A stretch of DNA of 34,319 bases from contig JBBPIU010000020.1 in assembly GCA_038040245.1 (NCBI GenBank), positions 1 through 34,319 of the forward strand, given 5' to 3'. How positions within the stretch are numbered: position 1 is the first letter of the stretch; every line of letters begins with the position of its first letter. The DNA is from RBG-16-66-20 sp038040245 (GTDB lineage: Bacteria > Pseudomonadota > Gammaproteobacteria > Burkholderiales > SG8-39). A model generated the notes under the pieces. That model saw only the letters and a list, made by a program, of their open reading frames with translations. It made no database searches and was not told the origin of the DNA. This document shows, in pieces, positions 8,421 through 16,074 of this stretch. A program made the translations under genes and the position numbers.

Positions 8421-8810
8421 CTAGACGCCCCGTTCCTTGAAGACCTCCTTCGCCGAGCGGAAGCTCTCGACCGCGGCAGGTACGCCGCAGTAGATCGCGA
8501 CCTGGAGGAATACTTCGCGGATCTCCTCCTTGGTCAGGCCGTTGTTCAGCGCGCCGTTGATGTGCAGCTTCAGTTCGTGCGTGCGGCCGAGGGCGGACAG
8601 CATCGCCAGGTTCAGCATCGAGCGGGATTTGCGCGACAGGCCGGGGCGGTTCCAGACGTCGTTCCAGCAATAGGTGTTGAGCATTTCGGTGAACGGCAGG
8701 TTGAAGTCGTCCGCCGCGGCCTGCGCCTTGTCAACGTACTCCGCGCCCAGCACCTCGCGGCGGGTCTTGAGGCCGGACTCGTGACGCTCTTTGTGACTGC
8801 GTTTATCCAT
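8421..8810 (-). CDS. carboxymuconolactone decarboxylase (CMD) family protein
   Basis: The 129-residue protein matches the CMD/AhpD-like all-helical family in length and in its core: SRKSRSMLNLAMLSALGRTHELKLH, then GLTKEEIREVFLQVAIYCGVPAAVESF. It resembles 4-carboxymuconolactone decarboxylase (PcaC type) more than AhpD, because no CxxC pair is present. The start ATG 8810 has GGAGGGA 6-7 bases upstream. It lies between a class II aldolase and a hydroxyacid dehydrogenase, so a role in degradation of an aromatic or sugar-acid derivative is likely, but the exact reaction is unknown. Confidence 0.9.
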   Translation of the reverse strand: MDKRSHKERHESGLKTRREVLGAEYVDKAQAAADDFNLPFTEMLNTYCWNDVWNRPGLSRKSRSMLNLAMLSALGRTHELKLHINGALNNGLTKEEIREVFLQVAIYCGVPAAVESFRSAKEVFKERGV

Positions 8811-8840
8811 GAAATCCCTCCGGAGAAAAACTGAAAACAG

Positions 8841-9614
8841 CTAAATCAAATCTTCGTAGCGAATTCCCGCGCGGCGCAGCAGGCCGTCGAACGCCATGCC
8901 GCCCGGCCGGGGGCCGGAGCGGAAGGGCAGCGTGCGCGCGGGGGTTTCGGCCAGCACTTTCTGCGTGATCGACAGGTTCTCGCCGGCCATGGCATCGGTC
9001 GCCGCCTGGATTTCGCAGGCGCGCTGCAGGGTCCAGTAGGTGGTGAAGGCCTCCGGGATTCCAGGGCAGGCGACCAGCAGGCCGTGGTTGCGCAGGATAA
9101 GCACGGACTTCCGCCCCAGGCTCGCCACCAGGCGCGACTGTTCGGCGGTATCCGTGGTGACGCCTTCGAACTCGTGGTAGGCGACTTCGCCGTGCAGGAT
9201 GGCGCTGTAGAAATTGTCGTAGCGCAAGCCGTCCTTCTTGCAGGAGACCGCGCTGCCGGCGGTGGAATGGGTGTGGATGATGCAGTGCGCGTCGTCGCGC
9301 GCTGCGTGGATCGCGCTGTGAATCACGAAGCCGGCGATATTGACCGGATATTTCGAGCCGTCGACGGCCTGGCCGGCAAGATTCACCTTCACCAGGTTGG
9401 AGGCGGTGACCTCGTTGTACCAGAGGCCGTAGGGATTGATCAGGTAGTGGCGCTCGGGGCCGGGGACGCGCGCGGTGATGTGGTTATAGATCAGCTCGGT
9501 CCAGCCCATCCAGTCGAAGGCGCGGTAGCAGGCGGCCAGCTCCAGCCGCACCGACCATTCTTCCGCCGCCATGCCGGCGGGCTTCAGCTGAATCACTTTC
9601 TCGCCCAGGTCCAT
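8841..9614 (-). CDS. class II aldolase/adducin family protein
   Basis: This is a zinc-dependent aldolase-like enzyme (fuculose-phosphate aldolase/adducin-head fold), 257 residues. Probable metal ligands are the two His of CIIHTHSTAGS and the His of LRNHGLLVACPGIPEAF; the acid may be in YHEFEGVTTD. It starts ELAACYRAFDWMGWTELIYNHITARV, as in the family. I chose ATG 9614 (MDLGEKVIQL) because a GGAGG lies 7 bases before it; an upstream in-frame ATG would sit inside the liv terminator. First gene of a three-gene minus-strand operon with CMD and a hydroxyacid dehydrogenase. The substrate is unknown; many members are decarboxylases or aldolases of sugar acids. Confidence 0.92.
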   Translation of the reverse strand: MDLGEKVIQLKPAGMAAEEWSVRLELAACYRAFDWMGWTELIYNHITARVPGPERHYLINPYGLWYNEVTASNLVKVNLAGQAVDGSKYPVNIAGFVIHSAIHAARDDAHCIIHTHSTAGSAVSCKKDGLRYDNFYSAILHGEVAYHEFEGVTTDTAEQSRLVASLGRKSVLILRNHGLLVACPGIPEAFTTYWTLQRACEIQAATDAMAGENLSITQKVLAETPARTLPFRSGPRPGGMAFDGLLRRAGIRYEDLI

Positions 9615-9626
9615 CGTTGGCCTCCG

Positions 9627-9671
9627 AAAAAAAAGCGCGAGCCGCATTTTCCACGCGCGGCCCGCGCTTTT
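9627..9671 (-). terminator. Rho-independent terminator after livK
   Basis: A 15-base stem (9631-9645 with 9657-9671) encloses an 11-base loop and is followed on the minus strand by eight T (the complement of A at 9627-9634). One non-Watson-Crick position is a G-U wobble in the minus-strand RNA but an A-C mismatch in the plus-strand RNA, so it favours the liv transcript. The U-tract ends one base from the GGAGG of the aldolase gene. Confidence 0.85.
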
Positions 9672-9692
9672 ACCTTACCACAACGCAAGGAG

Positions 9693-10895
9693 CTATTTGC
9701 CCATCACTTCGCCGAACCGCACCCACTGCTTGCCGTCGAACTTGATCAACTGCACCGATTCGAACGGCGCGAAGTCCGTAGGGCTGGTGTTGATCTTGAT
9801 TCCGGGGAGCGAAGCGGCCAGCACGAAGTCCTTGAGGCTCGCCGCCTGTTTCATCACGTTCTCGCGCGTCAGGTTGTTGCCGGCCTGCTTGAGCACCTGC
9901 TCCATCGTCTTCGCAACAGCCCAGGCGTAGAAGTTGGCCGCATCGATCTTGTCTCCTTCCGGATAGTACTTCGCCATGAACGCAGTCCATTCGAGAACCG
10001 CCGGGTCACTGGCCCAGGCCGCGTCGGTGGGGTCCTTGAGGTACTGTGTCGAAATCAGACCGACCGATTTGTCCAGGCCGGCGGGTGTGAGCACGGCCCC
10101 GACCGAGGCCGAGACGTTGTTGAGGTAGTGCACCGGTTTCCAGCCGATATCGTAGGACTTGCGGATCGCCTGCGCGGCGAACTTGGGGATGGTGATGTTG
10201 AAGAACGTATCCGCGCCCGAGGCCTGCAATTGCACGATCTGCGAATCCACCGTCGGGTCGGCGACCTCGTAGGAAACCTCCTTGACGATCATGCTCGCCT
10301 TGGCGCCCAGCCCGTCCTTGAAGCCCTTGAGGTAATCCTTGCCGTAATCGTCGTTCTGGTAAAGGACGGCGATCTTGGCGTTCGGCTTGTTTTTCAGGAT
10401 GTGCTTCGCGTAGATCGTGCCCTCGGTCTGATAGTTCGGCTGCCAGCCCATCGTCCACGGGTGTCCTTTCGGATCGTTCCATTTGGTGGCGCCCGTGGCG
10501 ACGAACAGTTGCGGCACCTTCTTCGCGTTCATGTACTTGTGGATCGCCGAATTGGGCGGCGTGCCGAGCGGCTGGAACAGCAGCAGCACTTCGTCCTGCT
10601 CGACCAGTTTTCTCGCCATCTCGACCGTCTTGGGCGGGCTGTAGCCGTCGTCCACGCTGATGTAGTTGATTTTTCGGCCGTTGATGCCGCCTTCGTCGTT
10701 CACCTTCTTGAAGTAGGCGCCGATCGCCTTGCCGATGGTTCCGTACGCCGAAGCCGGCCCGCTGTACGGATTGATGTTGCCGATCTTGATTTCCTTGTCG
10801 GTCGCGCCCGGGTCGTACTTCTTCTGCGCGAGCGCCGCCGGGGACGCGAGCGCGGCGGCAAGCAGGGCTGCGATGGGGACGAGTATGTGTTTCAT
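9693..10895 (-). CDS. livK: branched-chain amino acid-type ABC transporter, periplasmic binding protein
   Basis: The 400-residue product is a periplasmic binding protein of the Liv family (type I fold, Peripla_BP_6). Its signal peptide is about 23 residues (LAAALASPAALAQ), followed by EIKIGNINPYSGPASAYGTIG and NDEGGINGRKINYISVDDGYSP, typical family blocks. The start ATG 10895 has a strong GGAGG-type Shine-Dalgarno. It is the last gene of the liv operon, 32 bases after livM, and is followed by a strong terminator. Homologues bind branched-chain amino acids, amides, aromatic acids or other carboxylates, so the ligand is not certain. The adjacent aldolase and dehydrogenases make an organic acid a reasonable guess. 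Confidence 0.93.
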   Translation of the reverse strand: MKHILVPIAALLAAALASPAALAQKKYDPGATDKEIKIGNINPYSGPASAYGTIGKAIGAYFKKVNDEGGINGRKINYISVDDGYSPPKTVEMARKLVEQDEVLLLFQPLGTPPNSAIHKYMNAKKVPQLFVATGATKWNDPKGHPWTMGWQPNYQTEGTIYAKHILKNKPNAKIAVLYQNDDYGKDYLKGFKDGLGAKASMIVKEVSYEVADPTVDSQIVQLQASGADTFFNITIPKFAAQAIRKSYDIGWKPVHYLNNVSASVGAVLTPAGLDKSVGLISTQYLKDPTDAAWASDPAVLEWTAFMAKYYPEGDKIDAANFYAWAVAKTMEQVLKQAGNNLTRENVMKQAASLKDFVLAASLPGIKINTSPTDFAPFESVQLIKFDGKQWVRFGEVMGK

Positions 10896-10927
10896 GATGA
10901 TTTCCTCCTTCGGTTATGCCGGTTGCG

Positions 10928-11902
10928 CTACCCGGCCGGACTGCGATTATTCTGCCCTTTTCGGGCCAGGCGTGCCAAGAGCATGCGGATCGCCCCCGCG
11001 ACGCCGTAGGGTAAGAGGTACACGAAACCGATCAGGAACACGCCGAAGATCGCCCACGGCGCGGCCTTGGAGAGCTCGTCGGCGATGTTGGGCACGAACT
11101 GGATGAAGATCGCCCCGAATATGGCCCCCGGGATCGAGGCCAGCCCGCCGATCACGATGCCGACCAGGAACACGATCGACAGGAAGATGTTGAAGCTGTC
11201 GGGCGCGACGAACTGCACCGCGATGGCGCCCAGCGCCCCGGCGACGCCGGTGTAGAGGGCCGAGACGCCGAAGGTGAGCGACTTGACCATCGCCGTATTG
11301 ACCCCCATCGCCTCGGCTGCGATGTGCTGGTCGCGTATCGCCATCATCGCGCGCCCGATGCGGCCGCGCAGCAGGTTCCATGCAAGGAAAAACATCACCA
11401 GCATCACCGCGAGCGTGAAGTAGTACAGCCACTGGTCCGGGTTGAGCGGCAGTCCGAAGGGCGGATCGGGCTTCGCGATCACGATGCCCTGGACGCCGCC
11501 GGTCCATTTCTCGAGGTGGTGGTATTTCAGCAGCTGCGGCATCGACACCCCGAGCGCGAACGTCGCTAGTGCGAGATACAGACCTTCCAGGCGCAGCGCC
11601 GGCAGGCCGAACAGGAAACCCACCAGCAGGCACACCGCCCCCGCGACCGGGACCGTCGCCCAGTAGGGCACGCCAAACTTATCCATCAGGATCGCGGCCG
11701 TGTAGGCGCCGATCGCGTAGAACGCGCCGTGCCCGAGCGAGATCTGGCCGTTGTAGCCGGTGAGGATGTTGAGCCCGAGCAACGCGATTGCGTACACCAG
11801 CACCAGCGTGAACTGGAAGGTGCGATAGTTGCTCACCAGGAACGGCAGCACGCACGCCGCCGCGAGCAGCACCGCGATGACGATCAGCGCGCGCCGGTTC
11901 AT
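10928..11902 (-). CDS. livM: branched-chain amino acid ABC transporter permease LivM
   Basis: LivM is one of two inner-membrane permeases of the Liv transporter. The 324-residue product has many hydrophobic segments from its N-terminus and shows the family blocks NILTGYNGQISLGHGAFYAIGAY and the AIRDQHIAAEAMGVNTAMVKSL coupling-helix region, which contacts the ATPases. The start overlaps the livH stop by four bases, consistent with coupled expression with its partner permease. Length and topology are normal. Confidence 0.95.
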   Translation of the reverse strand: MNRRALIVIAVLLAAACVLPFLVSNYRTFQFTLVLVYAIALLGLNILTGYNGQISLGHGAFYAIGAYTAAILMDKFGVPYWATVPVAGAVCLLVGFLFGLPALRLEGLYLALATFALGVSMPQLLKYHHLEKWTGGVQGIVIAKPDPPFGLPLNPDQWLYYFTLAVMLVMFFLAWNLLRGRIGRAMMAIRDQHIAAEAMGVNTAMVKSLTFGVSALYTGVAGALGAIAVQFVAPDSFNIFLSIVFLVGIVIGGLASIPGAIFGAIFIQFVPNIADELSKAAPWAIFGVFLIGFVYLLPYGVAGAIRMLLARLARKGQNNRSPAG

Positions 11903-12771
11903 ACGCGGGTCACGTGTACTTTGCCGAAGAAGCCCGAAGGCCTCACCACCAGCACGCCGATGATCAGCACCAGCGCGACCGCGAGCTTCAATTCGTTGCC
12001 GATCACGAACGCGCCGAGCACGTTCTCCAGCACGCCGACCAGAAACCCGCCGAATACCGCGCCGCCCGGGCTGTCGACGCCGCCGACCAGCGCGGCCGCG
12101 AACGCGTAAAGCAGGATTCCCCCCATCATGTTCGGGTCGAGGAACACGATCGGCGCGACCATCATGCCGGCGACCGCGCCGATGGCGGCGGCGAGGCCCC
12201 AGCCGAGCGCCAGCATCCAGCCGACACGGATGCCGACCAGCTTGGCCGATGCCGGGTTCTGCGCGGCGGCGCGCATCGCCAGACCGAGCGGAGTGAAGCG
12301 GAAAAACGCGTACAACAGCAGTAGCACGACCAGCGTCACACAGATCGCGCCGATCTCGTGCGAAGAAATGAACCGGTTGCCGAACAGCGGCTCGGTCGGA
12401 AACGGGCTCGGAAAGGTCTTCATGGTGTAGGTGAAGATCCAGCCGGTGATGCTGTTCAGGATCACCAGCAATCCGATGAACACCACCACCACCGCAAGCA
12501 CCGGCGAATTCTCGACCGGACGGATGACCACCCGCTCGATCGCGACACCGAGCAGGAACGACAGTCCGACGGTCAGCAGGAACGCCGGCCAGTAGCCGAA
12601 GCCCGCGTTAATCAGCGCCCACGCGAGATAGGTGCAGAACATCGCCAGCTCGCCCTGCGCGAAATTGATCAGGTGCGTCGCCTGGTAGATCATCACCAGC
12701 GCGAGCGCGACGCTCGCATAGATGCCGCCGGTGGCGAGCCCGGCGAGAACCTGGTGGAAGAATGCGTCCAC
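11899..12771 (-). CDS. livH: branched-chain amino acid ABC transporter permease LivH
   Basis: LivH is the second inner-membrane permease of the Liv system, 290 residues, highly hydrophobic. It starts with the typical FHQVLAGLATGGIYASVALALVMIYQATHLINFAQGE segment (only family identity is claimed from this) and has the coupling region MRAAAQNPASAKLVGI. It follows livF by 9 bases and overlaps livM by four, so it belongs to the same transcript. Nothing about the sequence looks unusual for the family. Confidence 0.95.
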   Translation of the reverse strand: MDAFFHQVLAGLATGGIYASVALALVMIYQATHLINFAQGELAMFCTYLAWALINAGFGYWPAFLLTVGLSFLLGVAIERVVIRPVENSPVLAVVVVFIGLLVILNSITGWIFTYTMKTFPSPFPTEPLFGNRFISSHEIGAICVTLVVLLLLYAFFRFTPLGLAMRAAAQNPASAKLVGIRVGWMLALGWGLAAAIGAVAGMMVAPIVFLDPNMMGGILLYAFAAALVGGVDSPGGAVFGGFLVGVLENVLGAFVIGNELKLAVALVLIIGVLVVRPSGFFGKVHVTRV

Positions 12772-12780
12772 GATGTCTCC

Positions 12781-13491
12781 CTAATAGCCGAGGTACGAGC
12801 GGCGCACCGCGTCGTCGCGTTTGATGTCGTCCGCCGCGCCTGAAAGCACGATGCGTCCGGTCTCGATCACGTAGGCGCGATTGGCCAGGTCCAGCGCCAT
12901 GGCGGCGTTTTGCTCCACCACCAGCATGCTCACGCGCTCCTTTTCGTTCACCGCGCGCAGGATGCCGAACAGCTCCTTGACGATCAGCGGCGCGAGGCCG
13001 AACGACGGTTCGTCCAGCAGCATGAGCTTGGGCCGCAGCATCAGACCACGCGATACCGCCAGCATCTGCTGCTCCCCGCCGGAAAGCGTGCCAGCCTGCT
13101 GGGTGCGGCGCTCCTTGAGGCGCGGGAAGTAGCCGAACACGCGCGCGAGGTCCGCTTCCACGGCGTCGCGGTCCTTGCGCGTGTAGGCGCCGAGCCGCAG
13201 GTTCTCCTCGGTAGTGAGGTTGGCGAAGGTGCCGCGGCCGTCCGGCACGTGCGCGATGCCCAGGCGGACGATATCTTCGGTGGCGCGGCCGTCGATGCGC
13301 TGGCCGGCGAAACGGATTTCGCCCTCGGTGCGCACCATGCCGCACAGCGCGCGCAGAGTGGTGGTCTTGCCCGCGCCGTTGGCGCCCAGCACCGTCGTGA
13401 TCGTGCCTTCGTCCATGGCGAAATTCATGCCGTGAAGGACGCGCGTCTGGCCGTACGCGGCGTGCAGGTTGGTGGCTTCCAGCAACGCCAC
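12781..13491 (-). CDS. livF: branched-chain amino acid ABC transporter ATP-binding protein LivF
   Basis: LivF is one of the two ATPases that drive the Liv transporter from the cytoplasmic side. It carries Walker A (GANGAGKTT), the ABC signature LSGGEQQMLAVSRGLM and Walker B (KLMLLDEPSFGLAP). I chose GTG 13491 because it gives 236 residues, the family length, and AAGGAA lies about 9 bases upstream; a TTG at 13524 in the same frame would add 11 residues and overlap livG. It starts 22 bases after the livG stop. Confidence 0.93.
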   Translation of the reverse strand: MALLEATNLHAAYGQTRVLHGMNFAMDEGTITTVLGANGAGKTTTLRALCGMVRTEGEIRFAGQRIDGRATEDIVRLGIAHVPDGRGTFANLTTEENLRLGAYTRKDRDAVEADLARVFGYFPRLKERRTQQAGTLSGGEQQMLAVSRGLMLRPKLMLLDEPSFGLAPLIVKELFGILRAVNEKERVSMLVVEQNAAMALDLANRAYVIETGRIVLSGAADDIKRDDAVRRSYLGY

Positions 13492-13513
13492 TAGTGCGTT
13501 CCTTTGCTTTTCA

Positions 13514-14272
13514 TCAGGCCGCAACTCCGAGATAGGCCTGGATCAGCTCGGGGTGCTGCTGCACTTCGGCCGGCGTGCCTTCGGCAATCTTCCTGCCGAA
13601 ATTCAGGGCCACGACGTGGTCCGAGATGTTCATCACCAGGCTCATGTGGTGCTCGACCAGCAGCACGGTCAACTTGAGGCGATCGCGGATATCCCGGATC
13701 AACTGGCCCAGGACGCCGACTTCCTCGTGGTTGAGGCCGCTGGCCGGTTCATCGAGCAACAGCAGCTTGGGTTCGCAGGCGAGCGCGCGCGCCAGTTCGA
13801 CGCGCTTCTGCGTACCGAAGGGCAGGTCGGCGACGCGCGTCTGCGCCACCGATTCCAGGTCTAGAAGCCGGATCAGCGTCTGCGCCTTCTCAAGGGTGGC
13901 TTGCTCTTCGCGCGCGACCGCCGGCAGGCGAAGCGCGTTGACGAAGAAACCGGTGCCGGTCCGGCAATGGCGGCCGACCATGATGTTGTCGAGCACGGTC
14001 ATGGTGCGGAACAGCGCGAGGTTCTGGAAAGTGCGCCCGATGCCGACCGCGGCGACGCGGTGGCGGGAAATCCGGAGCAGCGAGTCACCGTCAAAAAGAA
14101 TGTCGCCGCTGCCGCACTCGTAGAGGCGCGACAGGCAGTTGAACAGGGTGGTCTTGCCCGCGCCGTTCGGCCCGATCAGGCCGACGATGGTGCCCGCCGG
14201 CACGTCGAAGGAGACATCGTCCAGCGCGACGATGCCGCCAAAACGCACGCCGACGTTCTGCACGCGCAGCAA
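13514..14272 (-). CDS. livG: branched-chain amino acid ABC transporter ATP-binding protein LivG
   Basis: LivG is the other ATPase of the Liv system. Walker A is GLIGPNGAGKTTLF, the signature is the LivG-type LPFGTQKRVELARAL, and Walker B is KLLLLDEPASGLNHEE. The first canonical start in frame is TTG 14272 (LLRVQNVGVRFGG), 252 residues, but it has no ribosome-binding site. A strong GAGGAGGGA at about 14300-14308 precedes an in-frame ATC at 14296 by about 5 bases, which would add eight residues. So the true start is unresolved between TTG 14272 and a near-cognate ATC at 14296. First gene of the liv operon. Confidence 0.92.
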   Translation of the reverse strand: MLRVQNVGVRFGGIVALDDVSFDVPAGTIVGLIGPNGAGKTTLFNCLSRLYECGSGDILFDGDSLLRISRHRVAAVGIGRTFQNLALFRTMTVLDNIMVGRHCRTGTGFFVNALRLPAVAREEQATLEKAQTLIRLLDLESVAQTRVADLPFGTQKRVELARALACEPKLLLLDEPASGLNHEEVGVLGQLIRDIRDRLKLTVLLVEHHMSLVMNISDHVVALNFGRKIAEGTPAEVQQHPELIQAYLGVAA

Positions 14273-14333
14273 GGCCCCATTTGCCGCTGGTTCGATGGCT
14301 CCCTCCTCAGGAAGTTCTGCAAATCCGCGGCGG

Positions 14334-14363
14334 AGTGTACGATGTATTCGGTATGTTGGGCAA
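14334..14363 (-). promoter_or_regulatory. candidate promoter for the liv operon
   Basis: On the minus strand TTGCCC (plus 14358-14363) and TACACT (plus 14334-14339) are spaced by 18 bases, about 30-40 bases ahead of the livG Shine-Dalgarno. This resembles a sigma-70 promoter of moderate quality in the gap between the 173-residue gene and livG. It is a pattern match only. Confidence 0.35.
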
Positions 14364-14382
14364 AGCCGGAATACCGCGCAGC

Positions 14383-14904
14383 CTAGTCCTCGTTCAGAGC
14401 CCGGTTGCCTGCGGCACGGCCTTCGGCGTCCTTGTCGACGGCGTATTGCGCTGCAGAAAGAACTTCCCCTGCCGCAAGCGGTTTCAGCAAGTAATACACC
14501 TGCGTGGTCATGCCCGGCACCATTTCGCGCATCAAGGTACCCATGGGACCCTCGAAGATGCCCGAAAGGATCAGCGGCGCTCTGGGTGCGACCCCCGGGG
14601 CGTTGCCGCTGACCTCGAGAACCTTCAGTTTGCGCACGCCGACCAGCGTGTATTTCTCCGTGCCCACGGTGACGGTGTTGTCGACCGTTTGAGGTTGCGC
14701 CGCCGGCGGAAAAGCGCGCAACAGTGCAAACCGGCCTGCGCCCTCTTCGAGGATGACGGGGGCGCCAGTCGGATCCGAAAGCAGGTAACGGAACGTCAAT
14801 TGTCCGCTCGAACCTTCGAATTGAACCCGTCCCGCCACCCGCATCGGCCGACCGCGGAAAACCACTTGCTCATCGAGCATGAATATTTCGCCTTGGGGCG
14901 CCAT
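14383..14904 (-). CDS. hypothetical protein, 173 residues
   Basis: I do not recognise this family with confidence. The product has no signal peptide or membrane segment. It looks like a beta-rich soluble protein, with the C-terminal part GTEKYTLVGVRKLKVLEV and PGMTTQVYYLLKPLAAGEV. It faintly resembles small DUF4178-like proteins but this is not established. The ATG (14904) overlaps the stop of the diguanylate-cyclase-like gene by one base (TGATG), so they are probably coupled. Start choice rests on that overlap. A role linked to the GGDEF protein is possible by position only. Confidence 0.7.
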   Translation of the reverse strand: MAPQGEIFMLDEQVVFRGRPMRVAGRVQFEGSSGQLTFRYLLSDPTGAPVILEEGAGRFALLRAFPPAAQPQTVDNTVTVGTEKYTLVGVRKLKVLEVSGNAPGVAPRAPLILSGIFEGPMGTLMREMVPGMTTQVYYLLKPLAAGEVLSAAQYAVDKDAEGRAAGNRALNED

Positions 14905-16007
14905 CAGCCCGCCTCCACCATCGCGGGCTTGCCCTCCGCGTCCAGCGCAACCACGCGATCGCGTCCCGCCGCTTTGGCAAAGTTCAATCCCGCCTCGGCG
15001 CGGCTGATGACAAGCCGGGTATTTTCTCCCTTCCGATGCTCTGCAACACCGAGGGTGCAGCTTAGGTGCCGCCTGCCGCGCACGTCGGGAACCGGCTCCC
15101 GCCCGACCGCGGCGCGTATCCTCTCTGCCGCGATTACTGCGCCCTTGAGGTCGGTGTCCGGCATGATCGCCAGGAACTCCTTGCCGCCGTAGCGTCCGAA
15201 GACGTCGACGTCGCGCAGCGCGCCCGCCGCCGCTTCGGTGAAGCGCTTGAGGGCGATGTCGCCCGCCGCGGGGCCGTGGGTTTCGTTCACGCTGCCGAGC
15301 CAGTCGAGATCCACGCGCGCGATCGAGAGCGGCTTGCCAACGCGCTCGGCGCGCGCGATCTCACGCTCCAGGGCTTCCATCAGATGGCGATAGTGGTAGA
15401 CGCCGGTGAGCGTATCGCGGGCGGCGCGTTGGTTCGCTTCAAGCCCCAGATCGTGCAGTTTGCGGTGCGCCTCCGACAGGCGGGCGCGCAATTGCTGAAC
15501 GATTCCAGCGAGGTAGGTGAACCAGGCAAACGCCAGCACCAGGGCGCCGAACTGCGTCCATGCCGCCGCGAGGTTGATCTTGTGGCCATTGTCGATCAGC
15601 ATGAAAACCGCTGTGCCATGGATCGCCAGCGCGATTGCAGCGAGGATGGAGAGCCGCGTGCGGTCGAGCTGCAGCATGCCGAACACCATCGCCACGAGGT
15701 AAAGCACTGCGATTGCGGGAGGCGCGTCCTCGGCGAGGTAGGTCAGCCAGGCGAGCAGCAGAAATAGCGCGGCCAGCTGCACGCTGCTGAATCCCGCATC
15801 GGACAGGCGGGCGCTGTAGCCCGTACGCAGAGCGGCGTAAATCATGCCGACCAACACCGCGAGCGCGATGCAGCCTGCCACCGCCGGGTCCGGCGCGATG
15901 AGCCCGAGCACCGCGGCGAGCACGAGCACTAACGCCATGACCGCGGCGGTGCCTGCACCGGGCAGCGCGCGCCGCCAGTGATTCGCGCCTTCGATGGCAG
16001 ATTTCAT
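14904..16007 (-). CDS. membrane-bound GGDEF-domain protein with altered GGKEF motif
   Basis: The 367-residue protein has six predicted membrane helices (about 20-38, 44-60, 77-93, 97-113, 118-136, 150-168), a short linker helix, then a GGDEF domain (about 195-355). Diguanylate cyclases make cyclic-di-GMP, but here the signature reads GGKEF (residues 274-278, codon AAG), replacing the Asp/Glu that takes part in metal binding and catalysis. The allosteric inhibitory site RDVD (265-268) is intact, as is metal Asp 233 in RVDLD. Other usual positions vary too (ETHGPAAGD for NDxxGHxxGD). So it may be inactive and act as a c-di-GMP sensor. I chose ATG 16007; longer frames overlap the divergent TctC gene. 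Confidence 0.88.
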   Translation of the reverse strand: MKSAIEGANHWRRALPGAGTAAVMALVLVLAAVLGLIAPDPAVAGCIALAVLVGMIYAALRTGYSARLSDAGFSSVQLAALFLLLAWLTYLAEDAPPAIAVLYLVAMVFGMLQLDRTRLSILAAIALAIHGTAVFMLIDNGHKINLAAAWTQFGALVLAFAWFTYLAGIVQQLRARLSEAHRKLHDLGLEANQRAARDTLTGVYHYRHLMEALEREIARAERVGKPLSIARVDLDWLGSVNETHGPAAGDIALKRFTEAAAGALRDVDVFGRYGGKEFLAIMPDTDLKGAVIAAERIRAAVGREPVPDVRGRRHLSCTLGVAEHRKGENTRLVISRAEAGLNFAKAAGRDRVVALDAEGKPAMVEAG

Positions 16008-16074
16008 TTGCGCGATTCGCCCATAGGATGCACGATAGTAATGCGAATCAGCCTTTATATTGAAAAGGAAAACC

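Noticed and set aside
9084..11009. Long open frame on the plus strand (about 641 codons) opposite the aldolase and livK genes
   Set aside because: It is antisense to two clear genes; the translation is rich in Arg, Val, Asp and Gly with no family features. Long shadow frames are usual in GC-rich DNA.
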